Origin: Sphingomonas lenta
GTDB taxonomy: Bacteria; Pseudomonadota; Alphaproteobacteria; Sphingomonadales; Sphingomonadaceae
Length of the DNA stretch: 64,000 nt
Direction: 5' to 3'
Assembly (NCBI RefSeq): GCF_002288825.1
Contig: NZ_NSLI01000005.1
Coordinates: forward strand, 62,001 to 126,000
Translations under genes and position numbers: made by a program
Notes under the pieces: model-generated
Database searches by the model: none
Seen by the model: the letters and a program-made list of their open reading frames with translations, nothing else
What the model was told of the DNA's origin: nothing
Shown: positions 33,245 to 41,603 of the stretch, piece after piece
How positions within the stretch are numbered: the stretch's first letter is position 1
Layout: each line of letters opens with the position of its first letter

Positions 33245-33748
33245 ATGCTGGACAGCCAAGATTTCGAGGCGGACGACGCCGCCCCCATCGATATGCTGGA
33301 GGCGTACTACGCCGCGCATGGCTGGAGCTTCGAGCGGCACGACGACGAGATCGTGGCGACCGTCAAGGGCAGCTGGACCGAGTATGAGCTGCGCGCGCTA
33401 TGGCGCGAGGACGACCAAGTCCTGCAGTTCCTGGCATTCCCCGACATCAAGGTCACCGACGACCGCCGCGCTTCGATCTACGAGACGATAGGGCTGGTCA
33501 ACGAGCAGCTCTGGATCGGCCATTTCGAGCTGTGGTCGTCATCGGGCGTGCTGCTCTACCGCCACGCGGCGATGATCGACGGGGCGGAGGAAGGGACCAT
33601 GTCCTTGGCCGCCGCCGAGCTGCTGGTGGAGAGCGCGATCGACGAGTGCGAGCGCTTCTACCCCGTGTTCCAGTTCGTTCTCTGGGGCGGCAAGAGCCCC
33701 AAGGACGCGCTCGCCGCCGCGCTGATCGAGACGCAGGGAGAGGCATGA
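33245..33748 (+). CDS. YbjN domain-containing protein
   Basis: A 167-residue soluble protein of the YbjN type (type III secretion chaperone-like fold). Recognisable are the MLEAYYAAHGWSFERHDDEIVATVKGSWTEYELRALWREDDQVLQFLAF region and YPVFQFVLWGGKSPKDALAAAL. The ATG at 33245 follows GGGAGGTCGG; the longer frame from 33089 is antisense-free but has no start signal. The stop overlaps proC by 4 bases (ATGA). Confidence 0.88.
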   Translation: MLDSQDFEADDAAPIDMLEAYYAAHGWSFERHDDEIVATVKGSWTEYELRALWREDDQVLQFLAFPDIKVTDDRRASIYETIGLVNEQLWIGHFELWSSSGVLLYRHAAMIDGAEEGTMSLAAAELLVESAIDECERFYPVFQFVLWGGKSPKDALAAALIETQGEA

Positions 33749-34578
33749 CGCTGCGGGGACCCCAGCAAACTACTGTTTTGCTGGGAACCCTCACCGGAGC
33801 CGTCTGGCTCCTGGGCTGCGGCAACATGGGCGGCGCGATGCTGCGCCGTTGGCTCGCGGCGGGGCTGCGGCCGGATCAGGTCACTGTCATCACGCGCACA
33901 GAGCGCGCGCTGCCGGACGGGGTGCGCTGGTCGCCCGAGCTGCCGCGCGATGCCGCGCCCGACGTGCTGCTCCTCGCCGTCAAGCCGCAGCAGCTCGACG
34001 CGGTGACGCCCGCCGTCCAGGCCGTCCGGCCCAAGCTGCTCCTATCGATCTTGGCGGGCGTGGAGGAGGCGGCGCTGCGTCGGCGGTTCCATGCGGACGC
34101 GATCATACGCGCCATGCCCAACCTGCCCGTCGCGATCGGCAAGGGCGTGACGGCGCTGTTCGGCTCCGACGTCGACGGGGAGGCGCGGCGCACGGCGGAG
34201 GCGCTGTGTGCGCCGCTCGGCCACCACGAATGGATCGCGGACGAAGCGCTGTTCGACGCGGTGACGGCGCTCGCTGGATCGGGGCCGGGCTTCCTGTTCC
34301 GCTTCATCGACGCGCTGGGCGCGGCCGGCGCGGCGCTGGGACTGCCGGAGGACCAGGCGCGCCGCCTCGCGCTCGCGACGGTGGAGGGCTCGGCGATCAT
34401 GGCCGCGAGCTCGGACGACAGCCCGGCCGCGCTCGCCGACAAGGTCGCGAGCCCCGGCGGCTCGACGCGCGAGGGTCTGAACGTGCTCGATCGGGACGGG
34501 GTGTTGGTGCGGCTGCTGACCGAGACGCTGCGCGCGTCCGAGCGCCGCAACCGCGAAATGGCGGCCGCGGCGCGCTAA
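33745..34578 (+). CDS. proC: pyrroline-5-carboxylate reductase
   Basis: A 277-residue NAD(P)H-dependent enzyme catalysing the last step of proline synthesis. The Rossmann motif LLGCGNMGGAMLRRWLAAG is near residue 22. The family signatures VLLLAVKPQQLD, IIRAMPNLPVAIGKGVTALF and the C-terminal DALFDAVTALAGSGPGFLFRFIDAL with VASPGGSTREGLNVL are all present. A short extra stretch (LRGPQQTTVLLGTLTGAVW) precedes the Rossmann motif. The start overlaps YbjN by ATGA. Confidence 0.96.
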   Translation: MTLRGPQQTTVLLGTLTGAVWLLGCGNMGGAMLRRWLAAGLRPDQVTVITRTERALPDGVRWSPELPRDAAPDVLLLAVKPQQLDAVTPAVQAVRPKLLLSILAGVEEAALRRRFHADAIIRAMPNLPVAIGKGVTALFGSDVDGEARRTAEALCAPLGHHEWIADEALFDAVTALAGSGPGFLFRFIDALGAAGAALGLPEDQARRLALATVEGSAIMAASSDDSPAALADKVASPGGSTREGLNVLDRDGVLVRLLTETLRASERRNREMAAAAR

Positions 34579-34602
34579 GCTCCGCACGCGCGGCGCGCTA
34601 GC

Positions 34603-35094
34603 CTAGTCCCGCGCGCGCAGGCCCTCGACGCGGTAGCGCTCGTCCTCGGGGATCAGCCCTTCAAGCACCGCCCAGAAGCCGCCCACCGCGTGCTGGCCCG
34701 CGCGAACATACGCCGCCGAAAGCTTCTCGCGCAGCGCGTCGAACAGCTGCCCTTCCAGCTCGCTGCCCGCCGCGGTCAGGCGCAGGAGGCGCTGACGGCG
34801 GTCGCGCTCGCCCGGACGAGCCTCGACCAAACCGCGGTCGCTGAGCTCGTTCAGCACGCGGCCCAGCGACTGCTTGGTGATCGCGAGCAGGCTCAGCAGC
34901 TCGGAAACCGTCATGTCGGGCTTGCGCGCGATGAAGTAGAGCGCGCGGTGGTGCGCGCGGCCCAGGCCCTGCTTGGCGAGGCCGCGGTCGATCGCGCGGG
35001 TGATGTGGCTCTGGCCGAAGTACAGCAGTTCGAGACCACGGCGGAGTTCCGGTTCACGGAGGAACAGGGGGGAAGCGGACGGGGCGGAAGCCAT
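34603..35094 (-). CDS. MarR-family transcriptional regulator
   Basis: A 163-residue winged-helix regulator. Region: YFGQSHITRAIDRGLAKQGLGRAHHRALYFIARKPDMTVSELLSLLAITKQSLGRVLNELSDRGLVEARPGERDRRQRLLRLTAAG, which has the DRR wing motif of MarR proteins. The ATG 35094 lies 63 bases from the divergent ilvE start, and the regulator is often next to ilvE in sphingomonads. The ligand is unknown. Confidence 0.93.
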   Translation of the reverse strand: MASAPSASPLFLREPELRRGLELLYFGQSHITRAIDRGLAKQGLGRAHHRALYFIARKPDMTVSELLSLLAITKQSLGRVLNELSDRGLVEARPGERDRRQRLLRLTAAGSELEGQLFDALREKLSAAYVRAGQHAVGGFWAVLEGLIPEDERYRVEGLRARD

Positions 35095-35157
35095 GTTGAC
35101 CCGATTAGACGGGCAACTTACGCGCCCGCAAGCCTCACTTTTCACTGGACATCGCAC

Positions 35158-36246
35158 TTGGCCACGCGCTTCCGCTTCGATCCGAACCCCGAGAGCCTGC
35201 CCGCCGACGAGCGCGCGGCGCGGATGGCCGATCCCGGCTTCGGGCAGCTGTTCACCGACCACATGGCGGTGATCCGCTGGTCGGAGGCGGACGGGTGGCA
35301 CGACGCCGCCGTCACCGCGCGCAAGCCGCTGGTGATGGATCCGGCCTCGTCCGTGTTCCACTACGCGCAGGAGATCTTCGAGGGACTGAAGGCGTACCGT
35401 CTCGACGACGGGAACACGGCGCTGTTCCGCCCGGAGGCGAACGCGCGCCGGTTCCGCGACTCCGCGCGGCGCATGGCGATGCCCGAGCTGCCGGAGGAGC
35501 TGTTCGTCGAGTCGATTGAGCGGCTGGTGGACGCCGACCGCGACTGGGTGCCCGACGGTTCCGGGGGCGGGTCGCTCTACCTCCGTCCATTCCAGATCGC
35601 GACCAGCGTGTTCCTGGGCGTGCGGCCGTCGAGCGAATACCTCTACATGGTGATCGCCTCGACGGTGGGCGCCTATTGGAAGGGCGGGCCCAAGTCGATC
35701 CGCATCTGGGTCAGCCAGGATTATACCCGCGCGGCCCCAGGCGGCACAGGCGCGGCGAAATGCGGCGGCAACTACGCGGCCAGCCTGCTCGCGCAGAAGG
35801 AGGCGATCGCGCGGGGCTGTGACCAGGTCGTGTTCCTCGACGCGGCGGAGCGCCGCTGGGTCGAGGAGCTGGGCGGCATGAACGTCTTCTTCGTGTTCGA
35901 GGACGGCAGCATCCAGACGCCGCCGCTGACCGGCACCATCCTGCCCGGCATCACGCGCGACTCGATCCTGACGCTCGCGCGCGACCGGGGCATGACCGTG
36001 CGCGAGGAGCCCTATGCGCTCGACCGGTGGCGCGCCGACGCGGAGTCGGGACGGCTGACCGAGTCCTTCGCCTGCGGCACGGCGGCGGTGGTGACGCCGA
36101 TCGCCGAGGTGGCGGACCCGGACGGGACGTTCCGCATCGGCGCGGGCGGGCCGGGGCAGGTGACGACCGCGCTGTCCGACGCGCTCCAGGCCATCCAGCG
36201 TGGCCGCGCGCCCGACCCGCACGGCTGGCTCCACCGGCTTAGCTGA
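35158..36246 (+). CDS. ilvE: branched-chain amino-acid aminotransferase
   Basis: A 362-residue class IV PLP enzyme, transferring the amino group in leucine, isoleucine and valine metabolism. It shows the family pattern PASSVFHYAQEIFEGLKAYR, RPEANARRFRDSARRM, the PLP Lys region GGNYAASLLAQKEAIARGCDQVVFLDA, WVEELGGMNVFFVF, TPPLTGTILPGITRDSIL and ESFACGTAAVVTPI. This is the BCAT group II length. The best start is a TTG at 35158 (LATRFRFDPNP), as no ATG or GTG precedes the conserved domain. Divergent from a MarR gene. Confidence 0.92.
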   Translation: MATRFRFDPNPESLPADERAARMADPGFGQLFTDHMAVIRWSEADGWHDAAVTARKPLVMDPASSVFHYAQEIFEGLKAYRLDDGNTALFRPEANARRFRDSARRMAMPELPEELFVESIERLVDADRDWVPDGSGGGSLYLRPFQIATSVFLGVRPSSEYLYMVIASTVGAYWKGGPKSIRIWVSQDYTRAAPGGTGAAKCGGNYAASLLAQKEAIARGCDQVVFLDAAERRWVEELGGMNVFFVFEDGSIQTPPLTGTILPGITRDSILTLARDRGMTVREEPYALDRWRADAESGRLTESFACGTAAVVTPIAEVADPDGTFRIGAGGPGQVTTALSDALQAIQRGRAPDPHGWLHRLS

Positions 36247-36291
36247 GGGCTTGGAAAGCGTGGGCGAGCGGCTATAAGCGCCGCCCGGCAT

Positions 36292-36366
36292 TGGGGCGTC
36301 GCCAAGCGGTAAGGCAACGGTTTTTGGTACCGTCATGCGGAGGTTCGAATCCTCCCGCCCCAGCCA
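36292..36366 (+). tRNA. tRNA-Gln (anticodon TTG)
   Basis: 75 bases folding into a full cloverleaf: acceptor TGGGGCG/CGCCCCA, D-arm GCC/GGC, anticodon arm ACGGT-TTTTGGT-ACCGT with TTG at the loop centre, T-arm GGAGG-TTCGAAT-CCTCC, discriminator G and encoded CCA. It decodes CAA. It lies between ilvE and the gamma-glutamyltransferase-family gene. Nothing shows that it serves as an integration site. Confidence 0.97.
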
Positions 36367-36445
36367 CTCCGCACGAAAGCTGAACCGCGGGATTGCGTTC
36401 GGTCCGCTAGCGGGACACTGGCTCGAGCTCCGAAGGAGTTCACCC

Positions 36446-38314
36446 ATGGATCGCCGCACCTTCCTCGCCTCCGCATCGGCCGTGGCCGCAGCGCCCCTGT
36501 CGGCGCAGCAGGGCCGGCCCAGCCCGCAACCGGCGGTGCCCGCGCCCGGCCAGGGCGGCGCGCCGACCCGCACGGGCGGACCGCTCCCCGGCCGCTGGGT
36601 CGAGGGCGAGGCGCGGTTCGTGCGGCCGGACGTCGGTCCCGGTGACCGGCCGGTAGGCGCGAGCTTCGCGTCGCGTACCGCCGTTTACGGCGTGTCGGGC
36701 GCGGCGGGCACCGCGCATCCGCTCGCGACGCAGGCGGCGATCGACATCTTGCGCCGCGGCGGGTCGGCGGTGGACGCGGCGATCGCGATCAACGCGTGCT
36801 TGGGCTTCCTGGAGCCCACCGCCTGCGGGATCGGCGGCGACTGCTACGCCATGCTCTGGGACCCGCGTACGCGCCAGGTGGTCGGCATCGCCGGATCGGG
36901 CGCGTCCCCGCGCGGCCTGTCGCTCGAGACGGTGCGCGCCCGCGCCAGAAGCGGCGTGCTGCCGCCGCTCGGCGCGGTGACCGTGTCGGTGCCGGGCACG
37001 GTGGATTGCTGGTGGGAGCTCCACCGCCGCTACGGCAAGCTGCCCTGGGCCGCGTTGTTCGAGCCCGCCATCGCCTATGCCGAGGGTGGCGCGCCGGTTC
37101 CGGACATCGTCAGCTACTATACGCGACGCAGCATCGCCGCGTTCCGCCGACCGGGCACGGGCATCGAGGAGGTCGCCAATGCGCTCCGTACCTACGCGCC
37201 GGGCGGCGAGGGCCCGAGCGTCGGCCAGGTGTTCCGCAACCCTGACCTCGCGCAGACCTATCGCCTGATCGCGCGGGGCGGGCGCGACGCCTTCTACCGA
37301 GGCGAGATCGCCGAGCGCATCGACCGCTACTTCCGTCGGATCGGCGGATGGCTGCGCGCCGACGACTTGGCGCGCCACCGGTCGGAATGGGTCAAGCCCT
37401 ACGCCGCCGACTATCGCGGGGTCACCGTGCACGCGCTAGGCGCGAACACGCAGGGGTTGGCGACCTTGCAGATGCTCAACATGCTGGAGCGGTTCGACCT
37501 CCGCGCCGAGGGCTTCCAGTCGCCGCGCTCGATCCACCTCCAGGCGGAGGCGAAGCGGCTCGCCTACGAGGACCGCGCCCGCTACTATGCCGACCCGAAC
37601 TTCGCGCGCGTGCCGGCCGACTGGCTCGTGTCGAAGGACTATGCCGCCGAGCGCGCCAAGCTGATCCGGCCCGACCGCATCAACCCCGCCGTGCGGCCCG
37701 GCCGCGCGCCGTCGAACGGCGACACCACCTACTTCACCTGCGCCGACCGCGACGGGATGATGGTCTCCATGATCCAGTCCAATTTCCGCGGCATGGGTTC
37801 GGGGCTGGTCGCGGACGGGCTGGGCTTCATGTTCCAGGACCGGGGCCAGCTGTTCAGCCTGGAGGACGGCCACCCCAACATCTACGCGCCCGGCAAGCGG
37901 CCCTTCCAGACGATCATCCCCGGCTTCGCGACGCGCGGCGGCGAGCCGTGGATGAGCTTCGGCGTGATGGGCGGCGACATGCAGCCGCAAGGGCAGACGC
38001 AGATCATCGTCAGCCGCGTCGACTACGGCCTCGACGTGCAGTCGGCGGGCGACAGCCCCCGCTGGCACCATGAGGGCTCGTCGCAGAGCATGGGCGAGGA
38101 CGGGCCCGGCCTGCCCGCGACCGGCCTGTTGCGGCTGGAGACGGGCGTGCCGGACGCGACGCGCGCGGCGCTGGCGGGCATGGGCTGGGCGATCGGCGAG
38201 CCGGACGGCGGTTTCGGCCGATATCAGGCGGTCGAGCGCCGCCTGGACGGCGCGACGCGGGTTTGGGCGGCCGCGAGCGAGATGCGCGCGGACGGCTGCG
38301 CCCTGGCCTATTAG
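36446..38314 (+). CDS. ggt: gamma-glutamyltransferase-family enzyme, Tat-exported
   Basis: A 622-residue Ntn-hydrolase precursor. The start MDRRTFLASASAVAAAPLSA is a twin-arginine signal (RRTFL). The large-subunit part includes HPLATQAAIDILRRGGSAVDAAIAINA, LGFLEPTACGIGGDCYA and PGTVDCWWELH. The autoprocessing Thr begins the small subunit at T427 (GD-TTYFTCADRDGMMVSMIQSNF). A GxGG-type region appears in NFRGMGSGL. Family activity: transfer or hydrolysis of gamma-glutamyl groups. The start at 36446 follows GAAGGAGTT. A TonB receptor is convergent, 26 bases away. Confidence 0.92.
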   Translation: MDRRTFLASASAVAAAPLSAQQGRPSPQPAVPAPGQGGAPTRTGGPLPGRWVEGEARFVRPDVGPGDRPVGASFASRTAVYGVSGAAGTAHPLATQAAIDILRRGGSAVDAAIAINACLGFLEPTACGIGGDCYAMLWDPRTRQVVGIAGSGASPRGLSLETVRARARSGVLPPLGAVTVSVPGTVDCWWELHRRYGKLPWAALFEPAIAYAEGGAPVPDIVSYYTRRSIAAFRRPGTGIEEVANALRTYAPGGEGPSVGQVFRNPDLAQTYRLIARGGRDAFYRGEIAERIDRYFRRIGGWLRADDLARHRSEWVKPYAADYRGVTVHALGANTQGLATLQMLNMLERFDLRAEGFQSPRSIHLQAEAKRLAYEDRARYYADPNFARVPADWLVSKDYAAERAKLIRPDRINPAVRPGRAPSNGDTTYFTCADRDGMMVSMIQSNFRGMGSGLVADGLGFMFQDRGQLFSLEDGHPNIYAPGKRPFQTIIPGFATRGGEPWMSFGVMGGDMQPQGQTQIIVSRVDYGLDVQSAGDSPRWHHEGSSQSMGEDGPGLPATGLLRLETGVPDATRAALAGMGWAIGEPDGGFGRYQAVERRLDGATRVWAAASEMRADGCALAY

Positions 38315-38340
38315 CCCGCCCGGGCGGGCGCCGCGCCGCC

Positions 38341-41300
38341 TCAGCGCGTCTGCATGCGGATGCCGACCCGGAACTGCCGCCCGAGCAGGTCCGAATAGGT
38401 GCTGTTCGCGGCCAGTCCGGTCTCGGGCAACAGGATCGGCCAGCGGTCGAACAGGTTGGTGATGTTGAGGAACAGCTCCGCCTCCGCGCCGCCCATGTCG
38501 ATGCGCCCGGTAAGGTTCAGGTCGGCGTAGAACACGCCGGGTATCCGGTTCTCGTCATAGGTCGGGAACTGCGTCGTCGAGGGCGGGCAGCCGCCGGCCT
38601 GGCACTCGATGCCGTTGGCGACGTACTTGCCGCCGCTGACGCCGCGGCCCACGCCGGTGATCGAGAAGCTGGGCGTGTCGTAGGTCGCGCTGAAGCGGTA
38701 GATCCACTTGGGCGTGACCGATTGCGCCGTCAGCCCCGTGCCGCCGCCGAGCGAGCCGACGGAGTCGATCGGCACCGCCCCCGGCACGCCGCTGTTGAAC
38801 AAGTTCTCGATATAGCGGGTCGCGATGCCGCGCAGCGTCACGTCGCCCGGCGCGTCGGCGAACATCGCGTCCAGCCGCGTGCGGTAGGACGCCTCGATGT
38901 CGATGCCGCGAACCAGCTGGCTGGCGGCGTTGAACGGCTGCGTGCGGAACAGCAGGTAAGGCTGGTTCGGCGCCGAGCGGATCGGGTCCACGCTGTAAGC
39001 GGCGCAGAACTCCTGCTGCCCCTGGAAGCACAGGTCGATGATGTTCTGCGCGGTGAAGGTGCTGATCGCATCCTTCAGGTCGATGCGGAAGTAATCGACC
39101 GACAGGTTGAAGCCCGGCAGGAAGCGCGGCGAGAAGACCCCGCCGATGTTCCACGAATCCGCCTTTTCGGGGCTGAGGTTCAGGTTGCCCGTCGCGATGC
39201 CCGAATAGCCGAAATTGGCCGGGCCGTTCCGGCCGTCCGTCGTGAAGAACGGGTTGCGCACCGCGTCGCTGTTCGCGGAACCCGCCTGATAAAGCTCGTT
39301 CAGGTTGGGTGCGCGGATGTCGCGCGACCGCGTGACGCGGAAGCGGATGTCCTCGATCGGCTGCCAGGTCGCGCCCGCCTTCCACGTCGTGACGTAACCC
39401 GCGGTGGAGTACTCGGTCGCGCGCACCGCGCCGTTAAATTCCAGGCCGAAGCCGAGCGGCACCACCGTCTCGATATAGGCCTCCTTGACGTCGTACTCGC
39501 CGTTGGTGGGCAGGTAGTTGCCCACCGACCAGCGGTTGGTCGTCGTCGGCCGTCCGGCCGCGTCCGTCGTGGCGAGCGGCTGGAACTCGGCGGGCACGAA
39601 GCCCTTGATCTTCTCCTCGCGATACTCGGCGCCGAGCGCGAGGCTGACGTCGCCCGCCCAGGTCGCGAACGGCGTGAAGGAGGTGTTGAAGCCGCCGACA
39701 TACTGCTCGACGACCTCGTCGCGGTACGGGTCGCCGAGCACGTAGGGAATGGCGGCCGGATTGGCGACGCCGACGCCCAGACGGTTCAACGGCACGCAGC
39801 CGGGATCGTTGTTGTTCGGGTTGGCGTCGACGTTGATGCGGCAGACGATCGTGCCCGGCGCGACGCCGGCGGGGTTGCCCGCCTGCGCGAACACCGCGTC
39901 GGTTGCGGCGTTGATGCGGGTGAGGTTCTGGATATTACGGAGCTGCTCGCGCAGGTCGGCGCGGCCGTACTGCGCGTAGGCGTTCCACGTCGCCCGACGG
40001 CCGAGCAGCTCCGTCGAGCCTTCCGCGCCGACGGCGTAGCGCTGGACCTCGCGCCGGTTGTCGACGGCGCGAAAGGGCAGGTCGGCGGACGTCGTGCCGA
40101 TCGTCACCGTGTTGATGCCGGCGAGCCGGCTCGCGCCCAGCGTGTTAATGAGGAACGCATTGTCCCGCTGGAGCGTGATCCCCGTCTGGAGGTTGGGGCC
40201 GGCGTTGAAGAACACGCGCTGGCGGTTGTACGCGCCCTCGGCGAACAGCTCGACGCCCTCCGCGATCTCGTAGCTCAGCCGGCCGAAGACGCCGTGGCGG
40301 TCGTCTTCCGGGTCGAGGCCGATGCGCCGTCCGGAGTCGTTGACCCGCCAGTCGCCGCCCTGCGTCAGCGTCGGCGGCGCCGTGCCGGTCGGGGAGGGGA
40401 AGGTGAGCGCGCCGAACTGGAACCGCTGCACCGCGCCGCCAGGGCCGAAGTAGAGGCCGCGCAGCGAGTTGGCCGCCACGCCGCTGTTCGCGAGCGCGGC
40501 GCTGGCGGTGACGATGCCGCCGGGCGTCGAGTTGACCGCGCCTACTTGGCGGCGGATCAGGAACTGCGGCGAGGTGCTGTTCGCGGTCCAGCTCGGGTCC
40601 TGGATGCGCACATAGCCCGTCGCGTTCCACTCGCGGTCGACCTGGAAGATGCCGTCGCGGTGCGCGACCTCGGCGCTCAGCAGGATGTGGCCGCGGTCGT
40701 CGCCGCCGAACGCCAGGCCGCCGGCGACGCCGAGCGAGTAGTTGTGGCCGTCGCCCTCCTCGGTGATGCCGCTGTCGATCGCGACCTTCAGCCCCTTGTA
40801 TTTCTTGTCGAGGACGAAGTTGACGACGCCCGCGACCGCATCCGATCCGTACGCGGCGGACGCGCCGCCGGTGACGACCTCGACGCTGCGGATCAGCAAC
40901 TGCGGGATGGTGTTGACGTCGACCAGGCCGGTCACGGTGGACGCGACCGAGCGCCGTCCGTCGAGCAGCACCAGCGTGCGGACCTCGCCCAGGTTGCGCA
41001 GGTTAAGCGCGTTGATGCCCGCCTGTCCGCTCGACAGGTTGAGGCGCGAGTTGGACGGCCGCGTCGAACCGGCGAGCGAGGGCAGCTGGTTGACGAAGTC
41101 GGCGACGTTGTTCGACGGCGAGCTGTTCTGGATCTCCTCCGCCGTCAGCACGGTGAGCGGGGTGGGCGCCTGGAATCCGTCGCGGACGATGCGCGTGCCG
41201 GTGACGACCACGTCCTCAGCTGCGGCAGGATTGGTCTCGGTCGGCTGCACGGTGGCCGCGCTCGACAGGCCGGTGCCCTCCTGGGGCGGGGGCGCGTCCT

Positions 41301-41424
41301 GCGCGGGCGGCGCGATCGGCGTCTGGGCGGCGGCGGGCGCGGCGAGCGAGGCGGCGACCGCCAGCGCGCTCATGCCCGTCAGCGTGCAAAGGCGCAGCCG
41401 ACCCCGATTACCGCATCTACCCAT
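38341..41424 (-). CDS. TonB-dependent outer-membrane receptor
   Basis: A 1027-residue receptor: signal peptide (ending AAPAAAQ at about residue 34), a Pro/Ala/Glu-rich stretch, a TonB-box-like VVVTGTR, a plug domain (TPLTVLTAEEIQNSSPSNNVADFVNQLPSLAG ... EVRTLVLLDGRRS ... GGASAAYGSDAVAGVVNFVLDKKYKG) and a beta-barrel ending LLGRQFRVGIRMQTR. The size is near that of large sphingomonad receptors for peptides or carbohydrates rather than siderophores. ATG at 41424; a TTG one codon earlier is less likely. It sits between the gamma-glutamyltransferase and penicillin-acylase-family genes, so a peptide-like substrate is inferred. Confidence 0.95.
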   Translation of the reverse strand: MGRCGNRGRLRLCTLTGMSALAVAASLAAPAAAQTPIAPPAQDAPPPQEGTGLSSAATVQPTETNPAAAEDVVVTGTRIVRDGFQAPTPLTVLTAEEIQNSSPSNNVADFVNQLPSLAGSTRPSNSRLNLSSGQAGINALNLRNLGEVRTLVLLDGRRSVASTVTGLVDVNTIPQLLIRSVEVVTGGASAAYGSDAVAGVVNFVLDKKYKGLKVAIDSGITEEGDGHNYSLGVAGGLAFGGDDRGHILLSAEVAHRDGIFQVDREWNATGYVRIQDPSWTANSTSPQFLIRRQVGAVNSTPGGIVTASAALANSGVAANSLRGLYFGPGGAVQRFQFGALTFPSPTGTAPPTLTQGGDWRVNDSGRRIGLDPEDDRHGVFGRLSYEIAEGVELFAEGAYNRQRVFFNAGPNLQTGITLQRDNAFLINTLGASRLAGINTVTIGTTSADLPFRAVDNRREVQRYAVGAEGSTELLGRRATWNAYAQYGRADLREQLRNIQNLTRINAATDAVFAQAGNPAGVAPGTIVCRINVDANPNNNDPGCVPLNRLGVGVANPAAIPYVLGDPYRDEVVEQYVGGFNTSFTPFATWAGDVSLALGAEYREEKIKGFVPAEFQPLATTDAAGRPTTTNRWSVGNYLPTNGEYDVKEAYIETVVPLGFGLEFNGAVRATEYSTAGYVTTWKAGATWQPIEDIRFRVTRSRDIRAPNLNELYQAGSANSDAVRNPFFTTDGRNGPANFGYSGIATGNLNLSPEKADSWNIGGVFSPRFLPGFNLSVDYFRIDLKDAISTFTAQNIIDLCFQGQQEFCAAYSVDPIRSAPNQPYLLFRTQPFNAASQLVRGIDIEASYRTRLDAMFADAPGDVTLRGIATRYIENLFNSGVPGAVPIDSVGSLGGGTGLTAQSVTPKWIYRFSATYDTPSFSITGVGRGVSGGKYVANGIECQAGGCPPSTTQFPTYDENRIPGVFYADLNLTGRIDMGGAEAELFLNITNLFDRWPILLPETGLAANSTYSDLLGRQFRVGIRMQTR

Positions 41425-41451
41425 CAATCATGTCCCCCGAACCATGTGCGA

Positions 41452-41463
41452 CGCCGTACGGCG
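41452..41463. promoter_or_regulatory. 12-bp perfect palindrome upstream of the TonB receptor
   Basis: CGCCGTACGGCG is a perfect 12-base palindrome 28 bases upstream of the receptor ATG, in the 179-base divergent region shared with the penicillin-acylase operon. It could be an operator. Being short and GC-rich, it may also occur by chance. Confidence 0.3.
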
Positions 41464-41603
41464 CCGTATCCCGATCCTTGAAGCTGCCGGGCCGGGCCGA
41501 GCAGCGTCAAGGCCCCGCTGATTTCTATCGCTTTATCGGTCCATAACCGGACGGCATAACAAGGCTAGCTTTCCGCGCGCTTCGGACGGCATGAAGGCCG
41601 CGC

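Noticed and set aside
38263..41481. 1072-residue plus-strand open frame opposite the TonB receptor
   Set aside because: Antisense shadow in high-GC DNA: Arg/Ala/Gly-rich with no recognisable domain, while the minus-strand frame has clear signal, plug and barrel motifs.
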